A stretch of DNA of 64,000 nucleotides from Cinclus cinclus (lineage: Eukaryota; Chordata; Aves; Passeriformes; Cinclidae). This document shows, in pieces, positions 49,068 through 61,320 of this stretch. The stretch's first letter is position 1. Each line of letters opens with the position of its first letter. The stretch lies in NCBI RefSeq assembly GCF_963662255.1, contig NC_085047.1, positions 9,726,347-9,790,346 on the forward strand. The letters are read 5' to 3'. The translations under genes were made by a program, and so were the position numbers. The notes beneath the pieces are model-generated. The model did not search any database. It was not told the origin of the DNA and was given only the letters and a program-made list of their open reading frames with translations.

Positions 49068-49637
49068 CTAGAAGGATTCTGTAAGCCAGCCAGAGCTGCC
49101 TGCTTTAAGGCATTTTCTTGGCTTTGTTGGCTTTATTGACTGTAAAGGGAATTCACATACAAAGTTCACACCTGAACCTGAGCCTCCCCAGCTGTCTCTG
49201 CACATAGCCCATGCCTGTGCCTCAGACAGACAGCACCCAGCCCTTGCCTTGATAAAATGTGTGCTTTCCCTCCTCACTGTGCCCTTGATGAGGGCGTTAT
49301 CCCTACCCTGCAGAAGGCATTGGGAATGGTGAAAGATGGGGCTGTTCCGGAGCATCCTCTCCCTGCTGCCATCCTTGCCAGCCTGGCTCTGCCTGCTCTG
49401 CACTGGTCCCTCCTGGAGAGGGGGGCTTGTCGAGGGCCTGGGGGGCTCCAGCTGGCCAGGGGTCACCTCTGCTTCCTTCCCACCTGCCAATTTGTCCCTG
49501 CAGTGCCTCTGCTCAAAGCTGTAATTTCTGCATCTTACTCCATCAAAACACACATCTCTGATACTCCTTTTCTCCAGGCGTAGCTGAACAGGAGGGATAC
49601 AATTCATTTGCAAAATGCCCTTTATAGTGCCCTGCAA
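49068..49637 (-). other. Unassigned 189-codon frame over a GC-rich patch
   Basis: The frame is the second longest in the window. Its middle (about 49150-49560) is GC-rich and also open on the plus strand (108 and 62 codons), so part of its length follows from composition. The peptide is rich in Arg, Ser, Pro and Gly and shows no domain, signal peptide or repeat that I recognise. TTTGTCCCTGCAG near 49491-49503 on the plus strand resembles an acceptor but has no matched donor. Confidence 0.12.
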
Positions 49638-51812
49638 TTTTGCTCTTAAAACTGTCAGTAAAGAAAGTAACTGTCACTGTTTAATGCCCATTAAACTATA
49701 GCTGCAATTAAGAATTCCGTAATCGAGTTATAAAGTTCCATAATGATGATGTCTCACGTGACTATTATTTCTGTTGCAAGAGAAGCAATTTCTATAATAT
49801 AGAAGTCTAAAACAAAGAATTAAAGAAATAAGTCAGTACTTCGTACGTGTTTATTTAAAAATAAAAATTGTAAAAGAGCATTAGAAAGGTCTAATTAAGA
49901 GAGTTTGCTGTGTTCATGTCTTTCATCATATAAATAAGACAAATGTGTGGATTATTAATTTTTCCACTGAAAACGTCCTAGGTTTATTACATACTGCACT
50001 TTAATTATGCACTTACTCCACTGAAATGCCATATCTGACTCATGATTTAGATACTGTGTGATAACTAAATAGAATTACTGCAGAAATCAACTGCATTTTA
50101 AACATCAAGAAGGTGTAACTATCTTTCTTAATTCATCCAGTTTCAAAATATGTATGTCATTTATCCAGGACACTAACAAAAACTTGGAGTTCTTTTACCT
50201 CTTTTCTAATAAATTTCTTTTTCAGTTGAACTATGGAAAAATCTAGAGACACACCTTGTCTTTCTTCTAATCTTCAAAGAAAACTAAGCCCAGACCTCTT
50301 TCTCTACCACTTATTTCATTTTTTTTTTTCTCAGAACACTACCATAAATCAGGAACTCATGCAAGATATGTGTTTTTTTGGGGGGATATTTTGGGTTTTT
50401 TTTTGAAAGGCTCTTTTCTTCATGGGATAAAAAAATATACACTTAGCTGACTACAAAAATAAAAGAAAAATATAGCTGAAGTGTCCTTAAAGAAAAGTCT
50501 ACAATTGCCAGGAGAGAAAGAAGTCGTAAAATAACAAAATGCTCTCTTCCATTTAGAAATGTTCAATTAAATTCTGAAGAACAAGCTCCTGCAGTTAGGA
50601 TTATTGCCTAAATGTTGTACCTTGTTTTCCTCACCCCTAAACCAGAGACAAAGGCCGGTCACATACACTACTGCTTCAACAATAAGGAGTTAAGGAGGGC
50701 TTGATTCTTTCCTTTCCTTTCCTGCCATTGTGATATTAATCAGCATTTTTAAATGTGAAAAGTGACTGTAAAATGGTTATAGGGTGCCATTGTCTTATTC
50801 TTGTGCATTTTACTGAGACAAACTAATCTGAAGCAAAACCAAGAATCCAGACCAAGCAAAGAATATCACTGTTTTAGAGCAGCATGTCCAGCAATGTAAT
50901 GAGTATCCTAAAGAAAAGCAAATTATGGCTGCTGCCCTTACAATAATGGTTAAACAAGACCACCAGCTGGCTAAAGTCTATATATCAGGCTTTCAAGATT
51001 CCATCCCTAGTTTTGTTTCTGCCTGCTTCACACTATATTTTTAACTTATTCATAACCACTTTACGTAAAAAGCTTTCACTGACAAAAAGACAGAACCTGA
51101 AGCACTTAACTGAGACTATGATTTTGCAATTCTCACAAGTGTGTCCTCAGCTAAGATTGCCTTAAGCAACTGGCCTCAGGGAAACTGACCTACCAGCATA
51201 CATTTTAGTTGAGTTTAATGAGATCGGGATGATGCTCCAAAAACAAGGAGTGTAATTTGTAGTCCTTGAGAGATGGCAATAATGTGTTTCTGTAATTCCA
51301 CAGCCGATACACCTTTCAAAACGTTTACAGAAGAGGGTGCTCCAATTATAAAATACTATTCTAGTAACCTCGCCTTAAAAATGCATGACACTAACCCCCC
51401 ATACAAGTTATTTCTAACAACATTTCAGAGAAGGAATAAAACTAGAAAGGATGTGTAGGAAAGTAAAGGGAAAAAAACTGCAAGAGAAACACGCACAAAA
51501 AAGCAGGAATTGTCAACAAAGACATTCTATTTTTCTCAGAATTAAACTATTATTTTCACATTTTAGATAGATCAGTACTGAATTATGTCCAATTATGCCA
51601 TTTTACACAGAGGAGGAAAAGTCAGGAAGAACATACCCCTATCAAATAGACTGCAGCCTTAATGTTCTCTGTTCTTGATGTAACCTGTGCTGGATTCTTG
51701 CTTTTCTGTTAACAAGGGAGAGGGTGAAATTTGTATGGATCTTTGTATTAGAAATAGTTTGGGTACACAAAGGAAAACCTCAAGAGTACTTTTTTTTTTC
51801 TGGCACACATAG
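49638..51812. other. AT-rich non-coding DNA
   Basis: Unique AT-rich sequence with T/G-rich runs at 50370-50405. Short frames are unassigned. Confidence 0.45.
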
Positions 51813-52420
51813 TGGGATTGAGTGCACCCTCAGCAAGTTTTTCAAAAACACCAAGCTGTGTAGTGTGATCAATACTCTTGGGGAGAAGGGATGTCCTCCA
51901 GAGGGACCTGGACAGGCTGGAGAGGTGGATCTGTGCAAACCTCATCAAGTTCTGTTGGAGAAAGCCTAGAGGAGCAACAAAGATGCTCAGAGGGCTAGAG
52001 CACCTCTGCTATGAAGACAGACAGAGAGTTGGGGTTGTTCAGCCTAGAAAAGAGAAGGCTCTGGGGAGATCTAGCAGCCTTCTTGTACCTACAAAGGGGA
52101 CCCACAAAGACCTGGAGAAGGATTTTTTTCCATACTTTGGGTATGTAATGACAGGACAAGCGGGAATGACTTTAAACTTAAGGATGGTAGCTTTAGATTG
52201 GATATTAGGAAGAAATCATTCAGAAATTGTGAGGGTGGTGAAGTAATGGAATAGATTTCCTAGAGAAGCTGTGCATGACTCATCCCTGGAAGTGTTCGAG
52301 GAAAGGCTGGATGGGGCTTTAAGCAACCTGATCTAGTAGATGCCTCTGTCCAAGTCTGGTGAGAGGGGACCAAATTATTTTTAAGGGCTCTTCCAACCCA
52401 AAGCATTCATATACCCTTTA
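51813..52420 (+). mobile_element. CR1 LINE, 5'-truncated, internally deleted
   Basis: CR1 landmarks in order are GGGATTGAGTGCACCCTCAG (reverse transcriptase ORF), GAGGGACCTGGACAGGCTGG and AACCTCATCAAGTTC. Then, after a gap, come GCTCAGAGGGCTAGAGCACC, GTTGGGGTTGTTCAGCCTAG, AGAGAAGGCTCTGGGGAGAT, GATATTAGGAAGAAATCATT, CATCCCTGGAAGTGTTCGAG and GGCTCTTCCAACCCAAAGC. The piece between AAGTTC and the GAGCAACAAAGATG junction is shorter than the consensus by a few hundred bases, so part of the C-terminal ORF2 region is deleted. The remaining 81- and 122-codon frames are fragments and cannot encode a working enzyme. It looks like a different subfamily from the 21.5-kb copy. Confidence 0.92.
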
Positions 52421-53400
52421 ACCCATGTACATACAAGAAGCATGCTAATATAATGATTTAATAGTCTCATTAACAAATTACTGCGGAGAAAATACAACAG
52501 TTAATGCATATATCAAGGCTCTTCTGTGTTGCAATTTATTAATCAGATTATCATTCCACTTCATAGATAAGAAACATTTACATTTTTTCCCCTTCTATCC
52601 CTGCTCTCAGAAAAATCCTGCAGATACACACATACACGGAAATACACAGTTGATATATCATAAGAGCTGTCAAGGACTGGTGGACTCTGGAAATCCAAGG
52701 GTTAACAGGAATGTAGCATTCCTTTGAGAGCATAAAAAAGAATAAAGTTCTGGAAGCCAGAGGTAATATTTCAGCCTCAGATTTTATTAGACTCTGTTTC
52801 ATTCCTAAGCATTGTATGTCCCATAGAGCTGCAGAAATTACTGTCTCCAGTTCTCAAAGACTGAAATCCTTCATCTCTCTCATAATCCCTCAGTAGGAAA
52901 CAGAAAATCACTTTCAACATCTCCATAACACCTTTAATTTTTCCTGGTGAATGTTCTTTTTATTGATCACCTCAGAAAGGTGCCAAAGTCTCAGTTATTA
53001 CTTATTAGTCCATACCAGTTTATTACTTCTTTTAAAAACATGGTGCTTCCATTCTCCAGCTACTTGCTTTACACACTACTATATACATATCACCCCATCA
53101 CTCTTTGCTTTCAGAAAGGCTTTGGAGAAGGAGCTGAAAGAGATGTGTGACACAGGTTCACATCAGTCCAAGAGCCTATATGTGCACCTAATTTGGTGTG
53201 ATCAAATTGAATGCAAATGACACATTTTCCTTCAAAAAGTAAATGAAAATAAAAAAAAGTTTAGATGAAAACATGCATTTAAATCACTGATTACTTTCTA
53301 AGCAACTTATATGGCTGGTGAAATATAAGAAATTTTTAATGGGAAAAATACTGAGTGGAAGGATGATGGTAATGTAAGAGTTCAGTTCCCACTGAACGCA
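52421..53400. other. AT-rich non-coding DNA
   Basis: Unique AT-rich sequence. The overlapping 67- and 89-codon frames at 52947-53220 are unassigned. Confidence 0.45.
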
Positions 53401-53416
53401 AAAAAAAAAAAAAAAG
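53401..53416. repeat. A16 homopolymer
   Basis: An uninterrupted A run following CACTGAACGC. Confidence 0.85.
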
Positions 53417-53590
53417 GAAAATCTAAAAGTTAATGGTTTTACAGGGGAAAATAGCAATAAAATACATTATTTTATGGAATAATAAATTCCATAGAAGTCC
53501 CCTGTTGTGCTAGAGCTACCAGACCCATGGATCCCTATGTTAGTTCAGAAACACAGATTTTCCCACATTTTAAACAGTGGAGGGCAGCAG

Positions 53591-53640
53591 AAAAAAAAAA
53601 AAAAAAAAAAACAACAAACAAACCACAACAGATCCAAGAG
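53591..53640. repeat. A21 run with A/C-rich extension
   Basis: Twenty-one A residues follow GGGCAGCAG and pass into CAACAAACAAACC. It might be an old poly(A) tail, but no transcript is recognised upstream. Confidence 0.85.
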
Positions 53641-55247
53641 GTAAAAAAAAAAGGGCAGAACTGTGTTCTTTCATGCTACAGCCTTATTGCTGAGCTGAGC
53701 ACTCTAATGCCTAGAAATGCAACAAAGAAAATAGCTTATCATATTAGCTCCTCTCTCCCTAATACTTAAACAGAAGAACATCCCAAAACCAATGCAATGG
53801 TGATCAGAGTTTTGGGTTTGTTTTGCTCATTTTTAGGTTTTTAAGTCTAAATCCATTTTCTTGGTATACTTCTGCATGCCTTATGTAACCAGTGGTTCCC
53901 CTACATACCAACCTCACTGTCACCAAAGATATCAAACTACTTATTCTTCAGGAGGCAGACACAAACTCATTTCCTGCTATTTCTGTTTTCTGGCTTTTTG
54001 AAACAGACTTTGTCCTTTAAGTACCTCTGTATCTTCCACTGTAATATAACTGTTCTCAAAAAAAAAAAAAAAGTGTATTTCTCTTTCAAATTCACATCCT
54101 GAGTTAGTTAGTCAAAACTTTCCAGATTTTTTTTTCCATTCCTTGTTCATTTTCTTTAAACAGAATGAAAGATCCTGATGAAGAATAGACTGAAATTCAG
54201 ACTATGTTTATACATTTTGTGACACTCCAATATTCCTTGCCATTCATTTAGTGCTCTTACTATGTAGATGATTCAAGTCTTCCCAAAATTTCACCTTACC
54301 TAACATCAAAAAACATAATTTGATTTCTCTCCTGAAAGAAAATATTTCAGAAAAGTCAGCTTCCATTTCTTTACTTTCCATTCCTGACAACTTCAACCAG
54401 ACACTTAAGCCCACTGTAACAGCTCATGCTTAATAAAATATCTGAGCTTTAATTCACCTGCTTTTAAAACCTTGCATTGTTGAAAAGAAACAGAATGAAA
54501 AGCAATACAGAGAGAGTAAAGCAACAGTAACATCTGCATCTTCAAGTCTATTTTAGCTCAATGTAAGTTAGTAGCTTAGTTTTAATGGCACTGAGCTGCT
54601 TTATGTTGATGGCCTGCTGTTACTGATCCTGGGAGCATAATGAAGAGCATTAAGTGTTTAAACATAGATGTCAATAAAATACACAGCAAATAATGGCTGA
54701 TAGTGGGGGTTTGCAGAGATCTGCTATGCTGATACAACTCATAATAGCCCATTAATGAGGAATGGAGCAGAGGAAATTCCAATAGGAGGGATTGATCAAA
54801 ATAATTCATACAGCCTCCCCATTTCTGATAAAGGGCTTTCCTAAATGAAGACATTATAGCCCAGAAGACTAGGCTGTGAATTTACAGCACACTGGTGACT
54901 CCACACAGACTCCAGGCCTGCACATGCTGCACTCAGGCTGGTGACACTGAGTAAGCTTCCCCATGTCACACATTTGGAATTGCGCAAAGGTCAGAGGCAG
55001 ACACCGTGTGGGTTAGCTGAAATGCTATAAATGCCAGTACAGCTTATTGCAAACCAATATTGCCTTAATTAGAAATTAAAGTCTATACAGCTCTTGTGAT
55101 GTGATTTCCTATGATGAACACAGACGTGCACACAGACAGGATTGGAGGGAAATGGTGGGAGACTATCTTTATGTAGGTGCACACATGTATCAAACCCTGA
55201 AAACTAATCCATTTTTTGCTGCTCTTTCTATTTCTCTCACTGTTCAG
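53641..55247. other. Non-coding DNA, partly complex
   Basis: It has A and T runs at 54060-54073 and 54127-54135. The part at 54600-54860 is complex sequence with GCATAATGAAGAGCATTAAG and CCCATTAATGAGGAATGG, of the kind seen in conserved non-coding elements. Nothing decisive is seen. Confidence 0.25.
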
Positions 55248-55531
55248 GTAACAATGATGCATTTAAAGTGCTGATCCAGATGAAATTCCTCATATTAAAC
55301 ACTCAGTCTCAGCATCATAGCTTCTCACCTGAGGGACAGGAAATGTTCTTCGCTGTCTTCAAAATCTGCAACATTGCTCAAACCTTTAAAAATCTGATGC
55401 TTATCACTGAAGGATATAATTATATGTTCCTCACTGAATTTTCATGGTATTATTTGTATGTGCCTCTGGAAAAAGAATATCACCTAAGACTTCTACAGGA
55501 AGCCAATGGGTTTCAATGCATTTACTCATAA
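55248..55531 (+). other. Candidate exon with 95-codon open frame
   Basis: GCTCTTTCTATTTCTCTCAC followed by TGTTCAG, ending at 55247, has the form of a strong 3' splice site. The sequence after it is open for about 94 codons to TAA/TAG-type termination at 55531, beginning GNDA-like (NNDAFKVLIQMKFL) and ending HLRLLQEANGFQCIYS. The codons look moderately protein-like, but I recognise no family. The same CAG|GTAACA also resembles a weak donor, so the strand logic is ambiguous. It may be a terminal exon or chance. Confidence 0.2.
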
Positions 55532-58500
55532 GTATTTTTGGCTTCTCATGAATTATTAAGACTTCAGGTACCAAGCAGCAAACAGCCAGACTCTCAGTAG
55601 TAAACTATCAAAAATGCTATTTGGAAGACAAAATAAGATGATGTGTGCAGAAAAGGAGAGAGAGGGGACAGCTGTAAGGTAAAAACAACAGGTGATCTCT
55701 TGGTATTCAGTGGCACATGATTCTTAATGTTTCAGTGTCTCTCTGCAACACATCCCTGATATAAAGTGTAACACATTTTGCTATTAAAGCAAACAAATAT
55801 ATGTGCACACACACACATCTCTATGCATATACACATCTATAAATGAAAGCAGACGAATTACAGAATGAACTAAAGAACTGCCACAACTTCAAGCCACAGG
55901 AAAGGAGACAAATAACCAGGAAGAAATGGTATCTCATCTGAAGTTTAATGACACAGGAATCAAAAGGCAGCACATGAATACTATCAGCTCATAAGCTCTG
56001 CTCCAGCCACAAGGCTGCTATGGGATTGAACTGCTGGGTCTTGACATGAGCTAGAATGCACTATGAAGAGAAAGATGGAAATTGTCAGACTACTCCTACT
56101 TAAAGCAGCAGCGGTAATAAGAATAAAAATGAATCCTTTAATTTGTTTTGTGTGTTGAATGGAAGGAAACAGGAGGAATACAGAAGGTAAAAAAAATGTC
56201 TGTCTGAAAAGAATCATGCCAATAAACATCAAAACCTCTTGAACACTTTCCAAGCTTTCTTCAGGAAGATTTAACTGGCTCCACAAATTCTCTCCAAACA
56301 CAATTAGTCCTGACAGCACTTCTGACTTGCTGTCCCTGACTGCTTAACCAATTTCCCAAGACTAAGAGATGCACTGTTCTTGTAACAGTGGAAAGATAAA
56401 TAATCTATTCATACCCTTCTTAATATATGAATTCCATTTCTCACCAATTTTCTAGTTCGCTCCTATTTATTACACTTTCAGAACAATGACTCCAAACACC
56501 ACACATGAACAAATAAAGGTTCTTCTTGCAAATATTTGATGCAGTGTAACTTCACTTTTGAATGGATTACATATTTCAGGTGTTTTATGCACATTTCTGA
56601 AGTATAACCTCATTTTCTTTCCTTAACCATTACTCACAATCCTACATTTCCTACAAAAGCAGATCTTAAATATGATTCCAAGATATAGAAAGATAACAAC
56701 ACTTTCTTATTCTTGCTAACCTTTTCTCTATTTACACAGATAATTTGGTGTGTTGCTAGGAATTATAGCAAATTTTGGAAACTACATTATTTAATATATG
56801 CTCACTGAGCATTCTAAACTCCAATGGAAGTCACTGATTTCTTCTAAAATGCTCACCTTATCACATCTTGTCATAACCTGAGTGATCATCTTGCTCAAAA
56901 CCCACTAAGAATTAGTCTGACTCCTTTACACTCTGTAATGTGTAGTTTTTCAGAACTACTAGATTCAAAAGAAGACCACATCAATTCTTTCTTGCCCTCT
57001 CTCTTTTTGAGCCAGAAGTTCAGCAAACCTTGTGGTGAGGGTAGAACTGTACAGCTCATGATCTGTAACATGCACTGCATTACAGAATATGTGAAAATGC
57101 AAAAAAATCAAAATAGCAAACTCAGAGGAATTTCTCTATAATCTTTTGGGATGAAACCACAGATTTTTCTAATTCAATTTTCTAATTTCAATTTTTTTAA
57201 ATACACACTGTGTAGAAGAAAAGATATTCAAAATGAACACAAAGGGGGTTTTCTAAAGTTGTTTACTTTCCTTTTTCAGTACAATCCAAAAGTACAGTAC
57301 CCAAGACAATATAGCTGAGCATCTTTTAAATAGAAACTAAGTGGTAACTTAATGCAAAAAAATCTGAAGTGTGGAAAACAGTCTGGTTTTGTTTGCTAAG
57401 TGGCCTCACACTAAGCTTTTGATCCAGGTGTTGTGGGAATGGAACTGACACATACTACACTTCCAAGATTTTAATGATGCCCAGAGCTTTCATTTTCTTT
57501 TACGCTCTGACAATGGGAAACATGGTCTCCTTATGTACGACATAAAATCTAATAAAGAAGCCAGCTGTTCCTTCTCTGGTGAACCCTGCAACTCCAGTCT
57601 GAATACAGGTTTTCTAAGGAAAAAATGTGGAGTAATTGAACTGTACCTGGCTGAGTACAATACTCTCGACTCTTTTTACTGACTACATATATCAAGTACA
57701 CAGAAAAAAATTGCAGAGTGTACAGGTATAAACCAGCAAAATAATCACCTGCTCAACAGCTAGCAGGCTTTACATAATTTCTTAGGTTTCCCTCTACAGT
57801 ATCCTACAGTATATCCATTCCTTCCCAACAGCTCTCAAACATCTATTACAATAATGCAAACTGACATATCTGTTCTGCCAAATTCTGGCTGCCTACTGAA
57901 ACAGCCAAAGCAAATGTTGTACAGTAAGTGTGCTAATTGAGAGACCTTCCAACATCATAGGACAAGTTTTGCTCTTGGCAACAGCAGCAAGCACTGATAT
58001 TTGTGAGACCACAGTCTCAGGACTGCTGCATTTCCCCATCTTCCATCTTGCTAAAAAAAATCAAGAGATTGTTACAATATCTGGATTGCAGAGGCATGTT
58101 TTCTAGCTGCAGAAATGTTGCTCTAAGTGCCGTCATGGGGACATATCCACACTCCATGTTTGGAGAACAAATGAGGGAACCACCAGAGCTGTTGCTCCTG
58201 TATTTGAATTTCAATCCTTGACCCCAGCTAACAAGGGGCAGCAACAGTGAAGAAATGTCTAAGAAATACAGTTCTAACAATCAGTTAAGATCAGTCTTAA
58301 CTTAGCACACACATGCTCTTCTGGCAGGTCATGCTTCCAGTGCATGTCAGGGTTCTGTCCCAGTCTTTCTTGCCTGGGCCCAGTCAGGTGCCCTGAGATG
58401 TCAAGGATAGGGTGAGGAACTGAGAGTGAGGATTCCTGTACACATTCAGGTTCCAATGCCAGATGGATAGCCCCAAAACTTTTCCCCGCCTCTACAAGAG

Positions 58501-58540
58501 CCAAAATAAAACCACACAAATACACAGAAACTCCACATTT
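55532..58540. other. AT-rich non-coding DNA
   Basis: It includes a short (CA)n/(TA)n mixed run at 55801-55840. Frames of 111 codons at 55984-56319 (minus) and smaller ones elsewhere are unassigned. No other feature is recognised. Confidence 0.4.
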
Positions 58541-58612
58541 GGGGGGTGGGGGGGGAGGGGGGGAGGGGAGGAAAAAAAAAAAACAAACAAAAAACAAACA
58601 AAACAAACCACC
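58541..58612. repeat. G-rich tract joined to A/C-rich tract
   Basis: About 32 bases of G runs broken by T or A (58541-58572) pass into A12 and (CAAA)n to 58612. The G part can form a G-quadruplex. The poly-Pro/Phe and poly-Gly/Lys frames across it are artefacts. Confidence 0.9.
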
Positions 58613-59423
58613 TTTACCAGATCTGTAGGTGGTGTAACACTAATTACCACACTTTAGAACTTTCCAATTTTTGGTTGTGGCATGGAAGCATTATTATTTT
58701 TGATCTATATAGTCTTTTCCTTCTGTTATAGGTGTTAGAAAGGGGACCCCAAGAATTGTCTTGACCTGTAGTAATCTTAGTGGGTATCTAGATGCTCAGG
58801 TAGAGCAATTTGCTGTTATCTGTACGTCAGATTTACTACCGTAAATAACAGTCAGTTGACACTGACAATATGGTATCCAATGGATACGCACCCACCAGAT
58901 AGAGGGATCTCAGAAAACAGTGTTTGACATCCCTGTACCTTGCTTTGCTGCCCCTTCCCAATCATGTTCCTTATCAAGAGTTTCCTAGCTCAGTATATAC
59001 AAACACCACTGATATTGAAAAACTGCAGTCACTTAGTGGCTGAAGACAAGATCTTTTCTCTCAGAATTTTCCCTCCAAATCCCTGAGTAGGGAAGTTATT
59101 CTCAAAGACTTCCTTTTCCACTGTAACTCCTTCTTCATGTTTATTCATGAAGATTAAATAAATTCTATAATGCAAGTAGTTGAGCAGGTGCTGAATTTAT
59201 CCTAATACTGAGACCACAATATGGCAAGATACATGTTCCCTTGGGAAAAGGAAGAATCAGGCTGATCCCAATGTTTATCAGCCCAGTTTGCTGTTTGCTG
59301 GACTCAATACTAAACATGTTTTTATTGTTTCTTTGGACATTAATTAAGATTCTTTTACATTCTAAATTTAAAATAAATATTTTTCAGCAAAAGTACTGAA
59401 GTAACTGGGCATCATTCACTTAC
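58613..59423. other. Non-coding DNA, nothing recognised
   Basis: AT-rich unique sequence without a recognised gene or repeat. Confidence 0.45.
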
Positions 59424-59508
59424 CTATTGAAGTTACAGCAAATCCAAGCCATAGGCACAACAGTTCAATTATCCATGTTACGTATCCATCACCACATGGA
59501 AAGGACAT
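59424..59508 (-). other. Candidate first coding exon, minus strand
   Basis: On the minus strand an ATG at 59508 opens a frame that runs 28 codons into ATAG|GTAAGTGAATG at 59423, a near-consensus splice donor in phase 1. The short peptide has a hydrophobic core (WIIELLCLWLGFAV), so it could be a signal peptide or signal anchor; phase-1 junctions after such exons are common in secreted and cell-surface proteins. The frame continues upstream to a total of 112 codons, so the ATG choice is not forced. No downstream exon is recognised in the window and I do not recognise the protein. Confidence 0.2.
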
Positions 59509-60078
59509 GAAGGAAAAGTAAGAAAAAAGAAAACAGTGAGCTATCTTACTCCTTTTCTCAAATGCAAAAAGCATTAAAACAAACCTATAAATAACAATCA
59601 GTGTTAGCCTCTGCCATAGAATATATTCATTTAAGCAGGTGCCTGCTAATGCTGTTTTTTTCCTGTTACCATCCATTACAGCAAGTGGGTTGTTAAAGCA
59701 GCTGTTAAAAGAAAATGTTGAATGGTACTTACACCACACATAAACAAAATTCAAACAATCCTGTTATGCTTGAGAGCAGGCTACAGTCAAACAGTTTCAC
59801 AGCATTTTTGTAAATGACTTGAATACACTCTTTATCTGAATATCAGCAGGCAGAAGGCCAAGATGGAAATTATGGAATGAGAAGGAAATTGAACAATTCA
59901 GATATGTTTATGGAAAGCTCACAAATCAGGGCATCTCATTTGGCACCAAATAAAGCTGTTATTCATGATGTGCAGCTACAAAAAGGAAAGCTGTTCTCTG
60001 CTAGGAAGTGTAGCCACAGTAGTACAAGCAAAAGGAAATGGTTTCTCAGTAGAAAAAATAGAAGTTGCCATTCTTGGG
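59509..60078. other. Non-coding DNA, nothing recognised
   Basis: AT-rich unique sequence. The 77- and 61-codon frames at 59877-60150 run into the CR1 tail and are not genes. Confidence 0.4.
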
Positions 60079-60162
60079 GTGTCCTGTGCAGGGCCAGGAG
60101 TTGGACTTGATGATTCTGATGGGTCCCTTCCAAGTCAGCATGTTCTGTGATTCTATGATTGT
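60079..60162 (+). mobile_element. CR1 LINE 3' tail
   Basis: GGGGTGTCCTGTGCAGGGCC, GGAGTTGGACTTGATGATTC, GGGTCCCTTCCAAGTCAGCA and TGTTCTGTGATTCTATGATT correspond to the last about 80 bases of CR1, ending in the characteristic ATTCTRTG tandem. It is heavily 5'-truncated and well preserved, so probably relatively recent. Confidence 0.93.
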
Positions 60163-61290
60163 CCTAAAAATATGGCAATAACCACTGGACCACGAGCATG
60201 ATCACGAGTTATCTACGACTGCCATGCCAGCTGAAATCTAAACAAGAAATTATACTGGCACACCTTTTCCTTCAACAACATTTCTTAGATATGGCGTGAT
60301 GATCCCAACCAGCAAACTTCATCTCAGACTTACATAAATACATGAGTTCTACATCACACCTGCAGACAACTGATTTGCAAAGAGCATCTCTTCATGGGAA
60401 CTTCTAAGATAATTTGCTGGGGTACTTGAAAGCTACAGTGACTACACCAGTTTCTGTAGTTAGATTCATGCATTCTGAGGTGTGGCCTGCTCTTCACATT
60501 TGTCAAATTCCATTTTATCTTGTAGATCAACATGCTAAAAAGCCATTTAATATGGTTTATATAAGATGGCAATAGAACCCTAAAATTTTGAATGAATTTT
60601 ATTACCTATCAAATAGCTGACTTTACCAGAATGTATATGAAAGAGAAAGCACCTTGCTTTGTTTTCATTCTTCCTACAATAAGTGCTTTTTAAAAGATAT
60701 CAAAATCATCATTGAATATTTTTTTTAAAATTGATTCACTCAAGTCAAAATTTATTTACAAGATTGAAGGAACAAATACTCAAATACTGGAAAGTGAGAA
60801 GAAAGACTATTTGAGTTTGTTCTGCATTAAACACGGACCTTAAAATAACACCTGTGATGAAAGGTTATTTCACTTCTCAAAGATTCCTTTTACATGACAG
60901 TGTTTTAGCTCCTTTGCACCTTATGTATTTCAAACTCTCAGCCTACCCAGAGGCCTCTAAGCTGAGATGTATGGTGATCTCTTTAGGTGTGTCACACAGA
61001 TATATATGCTTCAATTCATTTAACTGGGGAGATCAAGGGAGAGTCCATGTATTAATATTGTTCCATTGTTTGTGTGCAGTTCAGTATTTGCTATCATGAA
61101 CAGCACAAATAAAAGGCATTATTAAGTGAAATGCGCTTTGCTCTTCCATGCCCATAATGTGCCAAGCTGAGAGGTCAACCCTCTGGAAGCATCAGGAAAA
61201 GAAGTTCCTTCAGTAATGTCATCATTCAGGGATAGTACCAAAGCAGGGATGGAAAAATGTTATATTCTATTGGTTTTATTAATTGTGCAC
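60163..61290. other. AT-rich non-coding DNA
   Basis: No gene or repeat is recognised. Confidence 0.45.
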
Positions 61291-61320
61291 TATTCTATTC
61301 TAGTCTAGTCTAGTCTATTC
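61291..61320. repeat. Pentanucleotide repeat (CTATT/CTAGT)n
   Basis: Five-base units CTATT, CTAGT, CTAGT, CTAGT and CTATT lie in tandem with partial units on both sides. The variant units suggest slippage followed by point change. Confidence 0.85.

Noticed and set aside
51724..52246. Plus-strand frames of 81 and 122 codons that look protein-like.
   Set aside because: They lie mainly within the truncated, internally deleted CR1 copy and are frame fragments or UTR.
58274..58731. Frames with poly-Pro or Gly/Lys-rich runs on both strands.
   Set aside because: They translate the G-rich/A-rich simple sequence at 58541-58612.
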